Assembly (NCBI GenBank): GCA_001970855.1
Contig: LSSN01000345.1
Location: 1 to 39,647 of the forward strand
Direction: 5' to 3'
Source of the DNA: Smittium culicis
Taxonomy: Eukaryota; Kickxellomycota; Harpellomycetes; Harpellales; Legeriomycetaceae
Length of the DNA stretch: 39,647 bases
The translations under genes were made by a program, and so were the position numbers. The notes below the pieces were generated by a model that searched no databases, was not told the DNA's origin, and saw only the letters and a program-made list of their open reading frames with translations. Shown here in pieces: positions 10,444 to 22,950 of the stretch. How positions within the stretch are numbered: the stretch's first letter is position 1; each line of letters opens with the position of its first letter.

Positions 10444-12400
10444 CTATATATAGTAGAACAAAAATACTATAAAGAAAAAGAGGAAAAAAGGATATACAGC
10501 AACAAAAAGCAAGTTTACTATAAACGTGTAGGTGAAATTATACACACTCTTAAAAACTCCACGCAAAGCGCTAGGCTCTGTAAAGGAAGTTACAGCGTTA
10601 AAAGCGTACTCCTTCTTTCCGAATTTGGAACTACGGTCATATAGCGTTTCTGGAAGTAGCTTCTTTTTTATTATGCTCATTTGTTTTGCCGAAATGTACA
10701 CCAGTATACATATACTGATCGCGAGATTTACCAAGTATAAAATATATATTTGAAGCTGGTCGTGTAAAAAGACAACTTTGAAATCCAACTCTTGAGAATT
10801 TGTTTTCTTGTTATTATGCAGTGATAACAGTGCAAATGAAGGCTTAGGAACTCCCTATTTAAAATCCAATCAAATGTAACATTACAAAATACGTTTAAAA
10901 TATAATAGTTAATATCAAATTTATAGTTTTATATTATCGGCCTAGAATGAATTCTTACAGATGCCCAGCCAAATGCGCCAATCTGTTAATAATCATGAAT
11001 AAATGTTTTTAGTTGAGAAAAATGGTAAAATGTATATGTGTATATGTGTATACAAAACGTAGTATTTTTATATGAAAGGGAACTAACCGTATGCTGATGT
11101 ATTAATTTTTTTTTAGAAAAACAAAGTATTTTTTATGCAATTAGTGATAAAAAGAAGTTAATTTAGTGTATGGATAAAGAATCATAAAAATTTTAATGCA
11201 TAAGGTAAAAAATATTACTTCACTGATTTTTTTATTTTTGATTTCATGGATATGGTGACAGTTGTCGTGATCGTCGCCACTGAAAATTATATCAGGCCTT
11301 AACTTATTAAGGATTTCAAAGGTTGTATCCTTCTCTAAAACCGTTTTATATTGGAACCCTTTACCATGAGCAATAAAATTGTTCTTTGATTGCCTTAATG
11401 GGCCACATACTGCATATTTGGGCCTCCACATTGGTATATGAGTAAACAAAACTTTGGGCATATGAGAATACTCTGGAAAATAGATAGAAATATAATTAGT
11501 TTGGTAAAGTGCGTGAATAAATATGTATTATTAATCCAAAAAATGTGATACGGCTTGTAAATTAAAGATGAAAATAATTCTAGTATCTTATAACACATTT
11601 AGCAGTTAAAAAGCTATAACGAAACGAAAATTAAGGTATTGTCATTAGATTCTTACCTTTTGATACATAGTCTAAAAATCGCCTAGACTCGCTGTTGATA
11701 TTGCTATTTGAGTTTTCGTAGCTAATAGTGTCGAGTACAATGATGGCGTGACCATTTGCTTCGAAAACATAGTTAAGCTCACCTACATTATGCCTATACC
11801 GTTGCACTGCCCAATTGACAATAGTATCACCAACACCTATATCATGATTTCCAGCTACAAAGTGCAGTTTAACCTTTTTAGAGCTACTTTCATTATCTGG
11901 CTTGAAAATACTTTGGAATCTGTTCCATTCAGGATTCCAAACGGAGTTAGTCCATTCACGACCTCCATCCATAAGATCGCCTAAAAACAATATGTTATCA
12001 GGCGTTTTTAGCTTTTTTAAAAAATAATAATGTTTTGAAATGTAGTTGTCAGTCAGCAATTGCTCAAAAAACAGATGGGCGCCCGTATGCTTGTAGGAGT
12101 TATAATCGACGAGTTGGGGATCTGCTATAATTGCGAATTTCAAGGTGCTTTCATGGTCCTATTTTGCAAAATAATAATTTTCTAAATTGAATTGGTTTCA
12201 CAATAGCTTTAAAATATAGACATATAACTATTAAAAGGAAAAGGTAATGTCCGTACGTTTGTATTCCAGTGGTGTTTAGTTGGCCACTCGATTTTATTTA
12301 TATTTGAATAAAATACATACACTTCTCCAAATAGAAGTAAGATTATCCAGTAAATCCTGCAAGCTAAAAGGTAAGGCTTATGACGCCGTGAAGCAACCAT
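10444..12400 (-). CDS. Ted1/Cdc1/PGAP5-family membrane metallophosphoesterase (five exons)
   Basis: Exons on the minus strand: 12400-12257, 12158-11657, 11472-11219, 10982-10959 and 10854-10444, together 1335 nt or 444 residues. All introns are GT-AG (98, 184, 236 and 104 nt). An N-terminal membrane anchor (about residues 10-31) precedes the calcineurin-like phosphoesterase core. Metal-site motifs are all present: ADPQLVD (60-66), GDLMDGGR (108-115), GNHDIG (151-156), THIPMWRP (226-233) and SGDDHDNC (280-287). A 24-nt microexon supplies IGAFGWAS (301-308), and GVPKPSFALLSL follows, the conserved end of the fold. Two hydrophobic segments close the protein. Relatives Ted1, Cdc1 and mammalian PGAP5/MPPE1 are ER/Golgi enzymes that remodel ethanolamine-phosphate on GPI anchors and aid cargo export. 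Ted1 and Cdc1 cannot be separated here. Upstream in-frame ATGs at 12445 and 12433 are alternative starts. Confidence 0.85.
10959..10982 (-). other. 24-nt microexon of the phosphoesterase gene
   Basis: The 24 bases encode IGAFGWAS and are preceded on the minus strand by TTATTAACAG and followed by GTAAGAAT, both good splice signals. Both flanking junctions are phase 0. The peptide fills the conserved step between the SGDDHDNC motif and the PSFALLSL end of the phosphoesterase core; without it this conserved strand would be lost. Confidence 0.7.
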
Positions 12401-12637
12401 GATACGGAGCTTATCAACCCCATCAAGTAGCATTTCTAAGTGCATTAGGTTGAGCTTTGTTAAATCGATAAGTACGAAGTATAGATAGAAATGAATACGA
12501 AATAAAGATGCAGTCAAGCAGCAAAAATAAATTAACGATTCGGCAACGTGTATAATAAATAGATATAGAATTAAACATACTCGAAAGGCAGATATACTGG
12601 CTAGCAGATTTCGAAGGGCGGGGAGGGGGGGGGGGGG
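12401..12637. other. Upstream region of the phosphoesterase gene, ending in a G run
   Basis: Contains the promoter side of the minus-strand phosphoesterase gene and ends in a G-rich run from about 12616 that passes into the assembly gap. No further feature is visible. Confidence 0.4.
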
Positions 12638-13212
12638 NNNNNNNNNNNNNNNNNNNNNNNNNNNNNNNNNNNNNNNNNNNNNNNNNNNNNNNNNNNNNNN
12701 NNNNNNNNNNNNNNNNNNNNNNNNNNNNNNNNNNNNNNNNNNNNNNNNNNNNNNNNNNNNNNNNNNNNNNNNNNNNNNNNNNNNNNNNNNNNNNNNNNNN
12801 NNNNNNNNNNNNNNNNNNNNNNNNNNNNNNNNNNNNNNNNNNNNNNNNNNNNNNNNNNNNNNNNNNNNNNNNNNNNNNNNNNNNNNNNNNNNNNNNNNNN
12901 NNNNNNNNNNNNNNNNNNNNNNNNNNNNNNNNNNNNNNNNNNNNNNNNNNNNNNNNNNNNNNNNNNNNNNNNNNNNNNNNNNNNNNNNNNNNNNNNNNNN
13001 NNNNNNNNNNNNNNNNNNNNNNNNNNNNNNNNNNNNNNNNNNNNNNNNNNNNNNNNNNNNNNNNNNNNNNNNNNNNNNNNNNNNNNNNNNNNNNNNNNNN
13101 NNNNNNNNNNNNNNNNNNNNNNNNNNNNNNNNNNNNNNNNNNNNNNNNNNNNNNNNNNNNNNNNNNNNNNNNNNNNNNNNNNNNNNNNNNNNNNNNNNNN
13201 NNNNNNNNNNNN
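12638..13212. other. Assembly gap (575 N) flanked by G runs
   Basis: The sequence is unknown for 575 positions. The left flank ends in an uninterrupted G run after GGGCGGGGAGGG, and the right flank starts with 42 consecutive G (13213-13254). The gap probably hides a G-rich low-complexity tract, or the flanks are sequencing artefacts. Confidence 0.95.
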
Positions 13213-13254
<42 letters not shown>

Positions 13255-13258
<4 letters not shown>

Positions 13259-15621
13259 GGTAACAGTAATGCTTTGTGAGAGGAAAAAAAATGAATAAAT
13301 ATTACAATACTATTTTTTTGTATTGCTCAGAACAATTAGCAGCTAAACTGGGCGCATTTTTAAAGCACAATTGAAATGGCTGATTTTCTTTTCTTTTTTT
13401 TTTTTTAGTACTAATAATTGTTAAGGTATTTATAGTCGCTCTACAAATTCGACTAATCCTTGACAATTATAAATTGTAACAAATTTTATCCAAAGTCATT
13501 TTCAAATAAACATATTTCCCTCTTGTATTCTTATTCGCTTCTCATAAAAGTACAGAATTGACAATGAAACTACTTTTAAGAAATAGTAATTATGTCCTAT
13601 TAATATACATCTGAAAAGGTTTCAAGTTTTTTGGATTATTTATATCAAATACGCCAACCTATTACTATTAGTATATAGTTTAATAAACCATTATTTCTAC
13701 ATAACAGCTAACGTTCCAGCTTTTATTATAAGCTCTTTTTTTTAAGCATAACATCGTTTTAAGTATCTATATATTATCTATACATAAACAATGAGTGTGT
13801 GTGATTTGTAGAAGGCTGAGGGTGGTCCAAAAAAAATAGCTTTACTAACCATTCGTATCGGGAGTGACCAAAGCCAAAATATTTCAAATACAGAATTAAA
13901 AGATGCTAGCTAATTCATTGTATGGAACATAAGAATAAATAGTAAATAACTATTTTAAAAATTTGACCGCTAAGAGTCAGATATGTATTATTAGAATAAG
14001 TAATAATTTTTGAAAAGTATGGAATATAATACCTATACTACGCAATACATTACTAAAAAAGTTTTGCACATTTTAGCTTTGATATAGACACAAATAATAA
14101 ATAGTATTTAAAAAAAAATCTGAGTTTCCTTTAGTTCCTGATGTATTATCCCTAATTTTGAAAATATATTCACGGTTCTTTTTTTTTTTAGAAAAATATA
14201 TAATCCTTCGTAATAATTACAAGTAATATTCAATGTACATTAAAATATTTGAATAATTTGAATAAACTTACACCATTGGTTCAGCGAACCAATAATGTAA
14301 CCAATTCTAGCTAATTAGTTTTAATTTTTTTTATTTGTACATTCAAACATTCTTGTACTAATAAATCAACCCACTTTCTCATGAATACCCAAATTTCAAA
14401 CATGGTTGCGATTTCATATATTGATTCAACCAAAGTCACATTCAAAAAAACAAATAAATTAATTTAAAACTCGTCTTTTAGAGAGGAAAATTTAAAATTT
14501 ACAATTTTGGATTCGTAAAATAGAAAAGTCATGCTCCTGACATAATAAAAGTCTATCTACTATTTGTAAACATTCTGAGAGAATATATCTATTGACTAAT
14601 CTATCCATCCTTCTACTTTCAGAAAATACCTGAAGGAGCAGTTTTTTTTTTTTTAAATTGTTTTACATCTCGTGTATTTTTTGAATAAGTCTCTTAACGT
14701 ATTTTTATTTAAAGAATGAGTTTTATATCATCACAAAAATACAATAAGGCAAAAATTACTTTTAAAAATAATTAATACTTTAATCGGTGCAACAATTGCT
14801 GATAATAAAATAATCTAAGCTCTATTAATAACTCTTTTTTAATAACTTTGAATTAATGATTCAAGCATAAATATTCAAAAAAAAAAAAAAAGATTATTAT
14901 GGCCAGCGAATAATCTATTTAAAAAATCTTAAAGTTGCTTATAAAAGGCTGTTATAGTCATAAATTTCGATAGCTCAATTCCTATAATAGAGATGCCTTA
15001 AATTTTCAAAAAAGAAAAATAATAATATAAAAAAAATAATTAAAGATATACTCCCAGCATATAATCGTAAATAATAATAAAATCCTTAAAAAATTTACAA
15101 TGCATCTTGTATTTAAGACCCAAGATCCAATCGCTAAACCAATGAAACACTCTGTAAGGTATTTTGACTTTTAGATCTTGCGTTGTAATAGAGAGAATAT
15201 AATCGTATTATCAGAAAATAAAGCAAATTGTGTGTTTAAAATGTTTTTTATGATACTTGTAAAAAGTGTCATAAAATTGAATGGGATTAGAAAAATTACA
15301 TATATTCGTATGAGCTCAAAACTTAAAAAGTGGATTTATACTTAATTGTATATAATCCAGGCATTTTTTTTGCAATCTTTATCCTAAATTCAACTAAAAA
15401 ATTTTTCACTTTTAATAAACAAAGTAAAGTTTTGTTAAATTTATTGTTATTATTTTTGATCTAAAAGGTAAATAGATTCAAGTAAATTAGTATTAAAATA
15501 GTATAATACGATAAATATAAAGAATTTCACTTTGTAGCTTGGTAAACACACAAGTAGAAGTTATTTCAACAAAAAGATGAAATATATTCAAAAAATGTAT
15601 TTATATAGGTATGCGCTATAA
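13255..15621. other. AT-rich intergenic region
   Basis: No gene, tRNA or recognisable element seen between the gap and the 3' end of NUP192. It holds several poly(A) and poly(T) tracts of 9-14 bases and one perfect short hairpin (ATTGGTTC-AGC-GAACCAAT, 14275-14293). All frames are closed by stops. Confidence 0.55.
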
Positions 15622-18600
15622 TTAATCGTCGCAGAATACTAGTGATTTAATTCGCCTAGTTAGCATCTTAATAAAGCTTGATTGATGTGATCCTACAGGA
15701 TTATTTGGATTGAGTCCTGATCTTTGTTGGTTCATAGAGCTGGATGTTCTATTGAATGTGGGAGTCGAGTTCAAATTCACTTGATTTTTTTCTTCCATAT
15801 CTGTATGAAGGTTATCTAACATATTTAGCAATGAAGGTAAAACAATTGACGCATCGGATCTAAAAGTATTCAAATCTTGGCTAGAAATATTTACTAAATT
15901 TGGCGGAAAGCCATTATTCATTGCAAGATTCCTAGATTTTGTTCCTGGCGAATCGTGTATCGTAGAAGTAAAATTATTGTCAAATCCATTATTAGAAAAC
16001 CCTGAGTTGTAAATGTCTTCTTGATATCCAAATTTATTTCCAAACGAGTAGTAATGCTGTAAATGAGTTTGTAACAACAACAATGCTTGCTCTATAATCA
16101 AAAATTGTGTAGAAATTTGTATTTCAGACTCTGAAATCTCCCTATTAATTGCGACTTTTGCTAAAGATCGTATCTTATGAGCTGGGATATCATTAGAAAG
16201 ATCCAAACTACTAAATTCATTTGATTGAGTGGATCCATTGATACCATTTGGCACAGTGCTAAACAAAAATTCACTGTTCGCTGGAAGAGCTGAAATTGCA
16301 AGTTTCTTTAAGTCAGACATTGGAGTGCTTGATAAATTCTTCAGTTTGTTCAATAAGACAGATAAAAGTCGCTGATAGCTTTGTAGGCTAGTAATTGATC
16401 TGTTTAAAAGCATAGTCAATGAAGCAAGAGATGGAAACACGTCTGTTTCTCTACAGTGTTCAATGTTCCAAGCAAATGTCGGTCTAAATGCCTTAAGCCT
16501 AAAAGCTTGGTTAGAGTTTCCACTAAGAATTGTTAAAGGCTGGGACATTAAGTGGCTGTAGAGTACAACGTTTGAAATAATGCTGTTCACAATAGAAATA
16601 CAAAGTTGCGAAAGAACGCTAGATTTGAAATCAAAACGGTCAATTTCCGAGTTTAATGATTGATAGTTACTATTGTCTAAGCCATTTTGACCATTTTGGT
16701 CGGCATTCAGCGAAATTAAAAACGAACTGGGAGTCATTGCCAATTCTTTGTCTTCTTCGTTTGATGGTAGAATGTATGAAATCCAATTATCACTAATGCC
16801 AAATCTAACAATTAAGCTAACAGCTGATATGTGAAGGTTAAAAACGTTCAATACCCCTGAGCACGAATCGTTATATGCCTTTTCTATTATAGACTGGTGT
16901 CTACACAGTAATGACATTAACATAGTAATAGATTTTGCTTCAGAAAGGATTTGCTTAGTTAATGCTGAATCGTAAGTTGAAGCTTCTTTTAATATTTGAT
17001 CAAATGGCAAATAATTCAAAGTAATAAATCTATAAATGCGATTGAGTGACTGCGAATTGTCGCTTCCTATCTTTGTTAACAAAACACAAAGCAAGTTGAG
17101 AACGGGAGTAAAGAGTTTATTGTACGTATCAAGACGAGAAATTAATCCGTTATCTGAAGAGTTTTTGGAGCTGATACTTCCTTGAGGCCTACAACTGATA
17201 AAATCACAACCAGATAAGCACTCAAGTATTCCGCCTTCAATTAACCTTTCAGCTCCCATTTTGCGATATGAAAGTCTTAAAAAGAATGAAATCATTGATT
17301 CGTATATATGAAGGGAGTTAAGTGAATTGGGTTTAGGCGTAAGCAAAGAAACTAAATCAGGGTTTAAATTTCTAAGCATATCAATAAACTGGCCTATGTA
17401 ATTATGGCGGGACAGATAGGGAACGAGTCTATTTCTAGGTTCAACAGAGTATAAGGCTGAAAGTGTATTGAGTAATGAGAAAGAAACGGCCTTGCAGACA
17501 TCTGTTCCATCCAAAATGTCAGTACTAACACAATCGAGAACCTGCTCGCCAACAGATGAATTTATAAGTTCATCTAAAACTCGTTGAACTAATTTTTGGC
17601 TTCGAGTTTGCGAGTCAGGCTTTCCTAGTGTACCAAAACCTTGCTTAAAGCTAATGAAAGTGTCTGGGGAAAATTGGCTATTTTGGCTATGTAAGTCAGT
17701 TTTAAAGCTTGAAGAGTTAAAAGATTTAGAAGCTGTACCTAGTGAACTAGTAAAGCTATTGGCTTTTGGCGACGCATCTCTTGTGTTGAATGTTTGGATA
17801 CCGTAAAGGAAGTGCAAAATTGATGAATAGATGTTAATACGAAGATCCATTGAATATTTTGCAGAGTTAGATAATACTGAAAATAGCAAATTCTTCCAAG
17901 TTTGCACAATAGGCTCTATAGGAACATTACTGGAAGTGGACATAGATTCTTCAAGCGATGAAGAATCTTCATCAGCATTAGACATTTCTAGCGATAATCT
18001 TTCCGAGTAAATGATCGAGACAGGGCTTAGCATTGTTGACATTTCACTGCACCAGATTTCATCATCGCGGTTAACAATTTCGTTATTCTCCGATTCCAAG
18101 GAGTTGCCTGGAATATTTAAGTCGGTAACATTTAGTGGCGGAGGTGGGCTAAGAGCCTCGCTTGAGATAGAATTAAGAATGTCTAAACATAGTTGGGTTC
18201 TTCTAGTTAGCTTTTCTGATGTAGTTTTTGAATCTGATATAAATTTCCATGAAGAAGTTGCTAATACTAGCGAAACTTGTTTCCATCCATATCTTGCTTG
18301 GGAAAATGACTGGTAGATTTCGTTTTTGAGGTTAGAGAAAAAGCAACCCAAAACTAAATTGTTCAACTCATTTGAGTGACTTCCTTGGCTAGATTGATAT
18401 TCGTAATTGATGTTTAAATTTTTTATTAGAGAAAGTAGCGTCTGAATATTGTAAAGCGTACAACCACTGCTTGATAAAGTTGATACTGTTGCTAAATCGA
18501 AATTATACTTTGATGCTAGTATTTTTAAATTTTCTGAATCGATACCAATTGTGTCAGTATCAGATCCTATTTGATTAGATAGAGACTTTGATCTTAATGC

Positions 18601-21600
18601 CAAAATTAAAATACATTCAGAGTAAGCATCTCTCATATTAGAAAATAAGCTTATGAATCTGTTTCTATTAGAAATAGAACCAAACATTTTTTTATAATTT
18701 GAGCTTGAATTATATAGAGAACCATCCTCTGGGATTTGTAACGCGGATTGGAGCGAAATTTCTATCATCTTTTGAACTCTAGATCTATTCCCGTTGATCG
18801 AAGAAATGTGTAACTCATGTGCGAAATATTGGAAGAACCAGGAGTAGGAATTAAGTTTAAAGAATGTACGGGTTACTTGGAACTGTGAAAGATTAACTAA
18901 AGATGGGGTGTTTGGTGTATTTTTTAAAAAATCGATCATTTGAGCTTTACAGTCTGTACCGGATCCAATAAAGTCAAGGGACAGTAACGATTGCAGCTGC
19001 GATAGGGTAAAGTCTTCGCTTTTCCTTAAATAACGTAGAAAAACTTCACTTGTAATTGAGTTAGTTGATAAAATATAAACGAGCTTATAACAAGACTCAG
19101 CAAAGTGAGGTCTAGTGTTTATAAGCAGCTCATTTCTATTTACTTGCTTGAGATCTAAAGAAGTTCCTTGGTTAATTAGATTTAGAATGACGTGTAGACA
19201 TGTAGATTTAGTTAGCGGGTCAGGTAAGTCATTAGTCGATATGTTTTGAAGACTAAATCCCAGTAACCAGTGGGCAATTGTAGGATATGAATTATTGTTG
19301 GTAAGATTATCCAATAGAAGGTTCATAATACTTAGACTGACAGCCGAAGAAGACTTTGAAGTAAGTTTATCACTTATCCCACTAGCATATCCAAATACAG
19401 AACCGTCTAATGCGGCTTTGGGGTGTGAAATGGAATCATCCAGTAAATTTTCAAAAAAGTCACCATCATCCTGCTCCAACCTACTAATATACCCATGTGC
19501 GATTCTAGAGCTTTCTTCACTTTCCTCCAAAATGTTTACAAGCTTGTTAACAGTTGTAATATACTTTCCTGAAGTAGATAGCTTTAAATCGTTATTTAGG
19601 CCATTGAACTCGGAAGACAAACTTAAAATGTAAACAAGCTTGACCGACGCTTCACATAAAGATGAGCTCTTGATACTGTTAATATAAGAGGCGATGTGTA
19701 CAACTACATCAGTTTGTAATAAGAATAAATTTTCAAGGGTAGTCAAGCTTCTAGGTAAACTAAGAGGAAGACCAAACAATTCCTGTGGGTTTGATTCGAG
19801 AAGCTCGGGAATAACAAGATTCAATACATTGTTTTGGACTTTGAGAATTTTAATAAAGATCCTTAGAGCATACAAGACGCTGTCAGAAATTAGTTTTCCA
19901 ATGCTTCCCCTTCCAGAGTTTACAGAATCAACGCCTTCTCTTACAATGGAAAATAAGTTTTGGATTAAATCGGCGCCACACAAAATTCTGATACAAATTT
20001 CAAAACCCGGATGAGTGACTAAGTATTGGTAATCGGAAATACTAAATTTGCTAGATTTTGATGGTAAAACCATTGTAGCTAAGCAGCGTTCAATTAAAGT
20101 AAGTGAGCTAGAAACAATAGTCCATTTTTCCCAATCGTTCGAATAAACCCTTTGACTAAATTTTCCGAAAACATTATCTAAAACATACGATATGTAAGGA
20201 CTTACGCCTGGTACTCTGTAATCTTTACCTAGATCAGACGGAATGGAGGGAGAGTGGAGTGAAAAAAGTATAGGGTCTCTTTCTAAGTCATCTAATGGAA
20301 CAGAATTCGGGTCCAGTTTAGTAAGAGTGTTTAATAGGCCTAAAAATGATCTAGTTTCAGGGAATAAGCCTGTGGAGGCTTCAATCTCTTCAAGCTCAAA
20401 TGCTATTCCGCCGTTATTTTGCCAGCCCCATTGGCCATTGGTAGATAAAGGAGAGCCGGAAGCAGTTGGTAGAGCCTGGCTTTGTTCAAGTAACTTCCAA
20501 ACATTTTGGCAAATTTCAAAAGAAATACGCTTTTCTTCTAAGATTTGGGTGCTTGAATCATTTGGAGATGGATAAGGGGTGGAAGCAAATGCAGATATGG
20601 CATCCAAAATTTTGGACTTTGTTGAAACTGGAACGGGGCAGCCAAGTAAACTGAAAAGAGTCCACATTACTTGAAGGTCTTTGTTTTCGTATATAACCAT
20701 CCTTGCTGAAAATGAATAGCGCACGACCTGTTTAAGCAATTCTAAAAATGCTTCAATTACTTTAATTTCAGCTTCAGGAATTTCAGGGTTAGAAGATAAT
20801 GGATCAGCTTTTGATTTTTGAAGCATTTGCTCATAAAAATCAAGAGCACCGAAAAGAGACTCCCAGGAGCATAATGGGAGTTTTGATGCAATTCTGTTAT
20901 TTTCAGACAATTTACCACCACCAGATATCATAAACTCATGCGCGCAAAGAGCTGACTGTGGCCCGGTTGATAGAGAAGCAAGCATATTTATATATGACTC
21001 GACCATACCTTGCTCACGCATATCTGAACCCCATCGAATAAATACAAGGAGTCTGTCATCAACATCAGGAATACCAGTATTGCTGGGAATCCAGAATCTT
21101 AAACTTGAATCCAACCGGTCTTTGTAAAGGCATGAGATGAATCTGAAAAGAAATTCTGTATTTCTTTTTGGTTCAGGTATAAGCGGAGAATTTATAGGTC
21201 TTCCAAAGTCGGAAACGTTTCTAGGAGTCTGCAGCCTACCAGCACCATACCATTGCTGAGATGCAGACTGTTGCTCGGATTGTAATATTAAAATCTGCTG
21301 TTGCTGGTATTTGAGAATCAAATCCTCTTCATTATATCTAACTTTTCTAATAACACTTGATGCTCTTGTGATATAGGTAGAAGTCAAGTTCATTAAGCGA
21401 TTTTCAAGGTTAAGTACAAAATTTTCGTCAAGGTCTGTAAATGATGGATATCTTGAATTAGCGGAGTTAATATTTTTATTTAAAGAATTTGGGTCGTGAT
21501 TAATAGAGGATTTGACTTCATTCTTATTTGTGTTATCATAAGAGCTAGGTTGTTTGAAAGCTAGTAAGAATTCGTACGCAAATTGAAAAGTTCCCATTAG

Positions 21601-22950
21601 CACAGCTTCTTCGATATGTTGCTCTGCTTTATCTTCTTGGTAGCCGATAGCCTCTGCAAACCCAGGGACACGTTTTATACCATACAGTGTGGTTAACGAC
21701 CATTGAAGTTTAGTTAATCCTTTTAATTCGGGAGTTTTCCAGTCAGAGTTATTAATTTCGCTGTCTAATTTACGTAAAAATGTGGGATCAGTAGCTAGCA
21801 AGGAAGTTTTATCGAAAGCACTAGACTCGTACATGTCTGGTTCAGAGTCGACCTGTATTGAAGTGTCTAAAGCAGATAAAATAGATGCAGTTATACGCAA
21901 GGTAATTTCGTCAGAGATATCAGATTCTTTGCCATAAGAAATAAGGTTCATAAGCTCAGAGGAGTTTAGGTGATAATCAGAAACGATTGTATAAAATATA
22001 GAAGATAGTATTCTCCGTTCTTCTTCTAAGCTGTTCACTATTTCATTGATTACTTCAGATCCAAAATTGGATTCAAATAACTTTGCTTTGCTAGAAATAT
22101 TTTCTGAAAATTCTTTGTTTTTAGTGATTGAGGAGAGAATTCTAGCAGGAAACATATCGCTTGTTTTTGTATCTAAACCATTGAATTTGATACCCGTTCC
22201 TTGATTAGAGGGTTCTAGCGTACTAGAAAGAAGTTTTTCAGAGAAAGTAAGGAATACATTTCGAATTGAGGCGGGTAAGGATAAATTAACACCAGCTGAA
22301 AAGATATTATCTAAACATAAAGCCATTTTCTGAGTTTCAGAGAAGAACAATAAAACAGCGCACTCAGCAGTTGGACGTTCTAGACGAGTTTCATAGGACA
22401 CACCTTCGTGTACAAGAGAGGCGGCCAAAAACTCGTTAATATCTAAGAGCTTTGATACCTTTTTGGCTTCGGATACAAAATCATTGCTTACTTTGAACTC
22501 CTGGTTATTAATTTTTGCAACTCCTATTGAAAATAACAATGAAAAAAATGAGACGGATTATTTTATAATAAATCATTTAACAGAATAAATAAAAGATTTG
22601 CATATGAAATTTATGGATATCAAAATAATAATATGTACTAGTGTACTAAAATATCATAGTTGTTTTATTATTTAGTAAAGATTCAAATTAATTTTTTAAA
22701 TGGTTTGAAAATAGCAAAATAAGACAGCGAATATGAATAATTAAAAGCGAGTACCTTTTTCTAGTTCAGAGAGATGCTTGGGATCTGGTTTTGGGAATTG
22801 GAATAAACTTGCTAGCTTGATCTCAGATTCTTCAAGAAAAAAATTTAAAGTTTCAGCCATAGATTCGGAATCATCTTCAGGGACTCGAAAGGATTCGGTA
22901 ATCAGGCGATTTAATTTGGAGAACTGATCGACTTTCCAAGTTATATCCAT
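15622..22950 (-). CDS. NUP192: Nuclear pore inner-ring nucleoporin Nup192/Nup205 (two exons)
   Basis: Exon 1 is 22950-22755 and exon 2 is 22523-15622, joined through a 231-nt GT-AG intron in phase 1; the product has 2365 residues. Nup192/Nup205 is a large all-helical scaffold of the inner ring of the nuclear pore complex, binding Nup93/Nic96 and Nup53-type linkers. Diagnostic stretches are FRFISCLYKDRLDSSLRFW (about residue 524), LLGCPVPVSTKSKILDAISA (about 690), GIAFELEEIEASTGLFPET (about 775) and PGVSPYISYVLDNVFGKFSQ (about 840). The C-terminus, LTRRIKSLVFCDD, also looks like the family end. Yeast and filamentous-fungal homologues are about 1700-1800 residues and human NUP205 about 2000, so this one is long, with Ser/Asn-rich inserts, mainly in the C-terminal half. 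Exon 1 supplies the usual N-terminal helix region (MDITWKVDQFSKLNRLITES) and has no upstream in-frame ATG competitor that I can see. Confidence 0.93.
22524..22754 (-). other. Intron 1 of NUP192
   Basis: Donor GTACTC follows codon 65 plus one base, and acceptor TTTTCAATAG precedes GAGTTGCA. Joining the flanks gives EKGVAKINNQEF in one frame. Reading on without splicing stops after three codons (TRF), which supports the intron. Confidence 0.75.

Noticed and set aside
18011..20654. Several plus-strand ORFs of 60-112 codons inside NUP192
   Set aside because: Antisense shadows of the long NUP192 exon, with no motifs.
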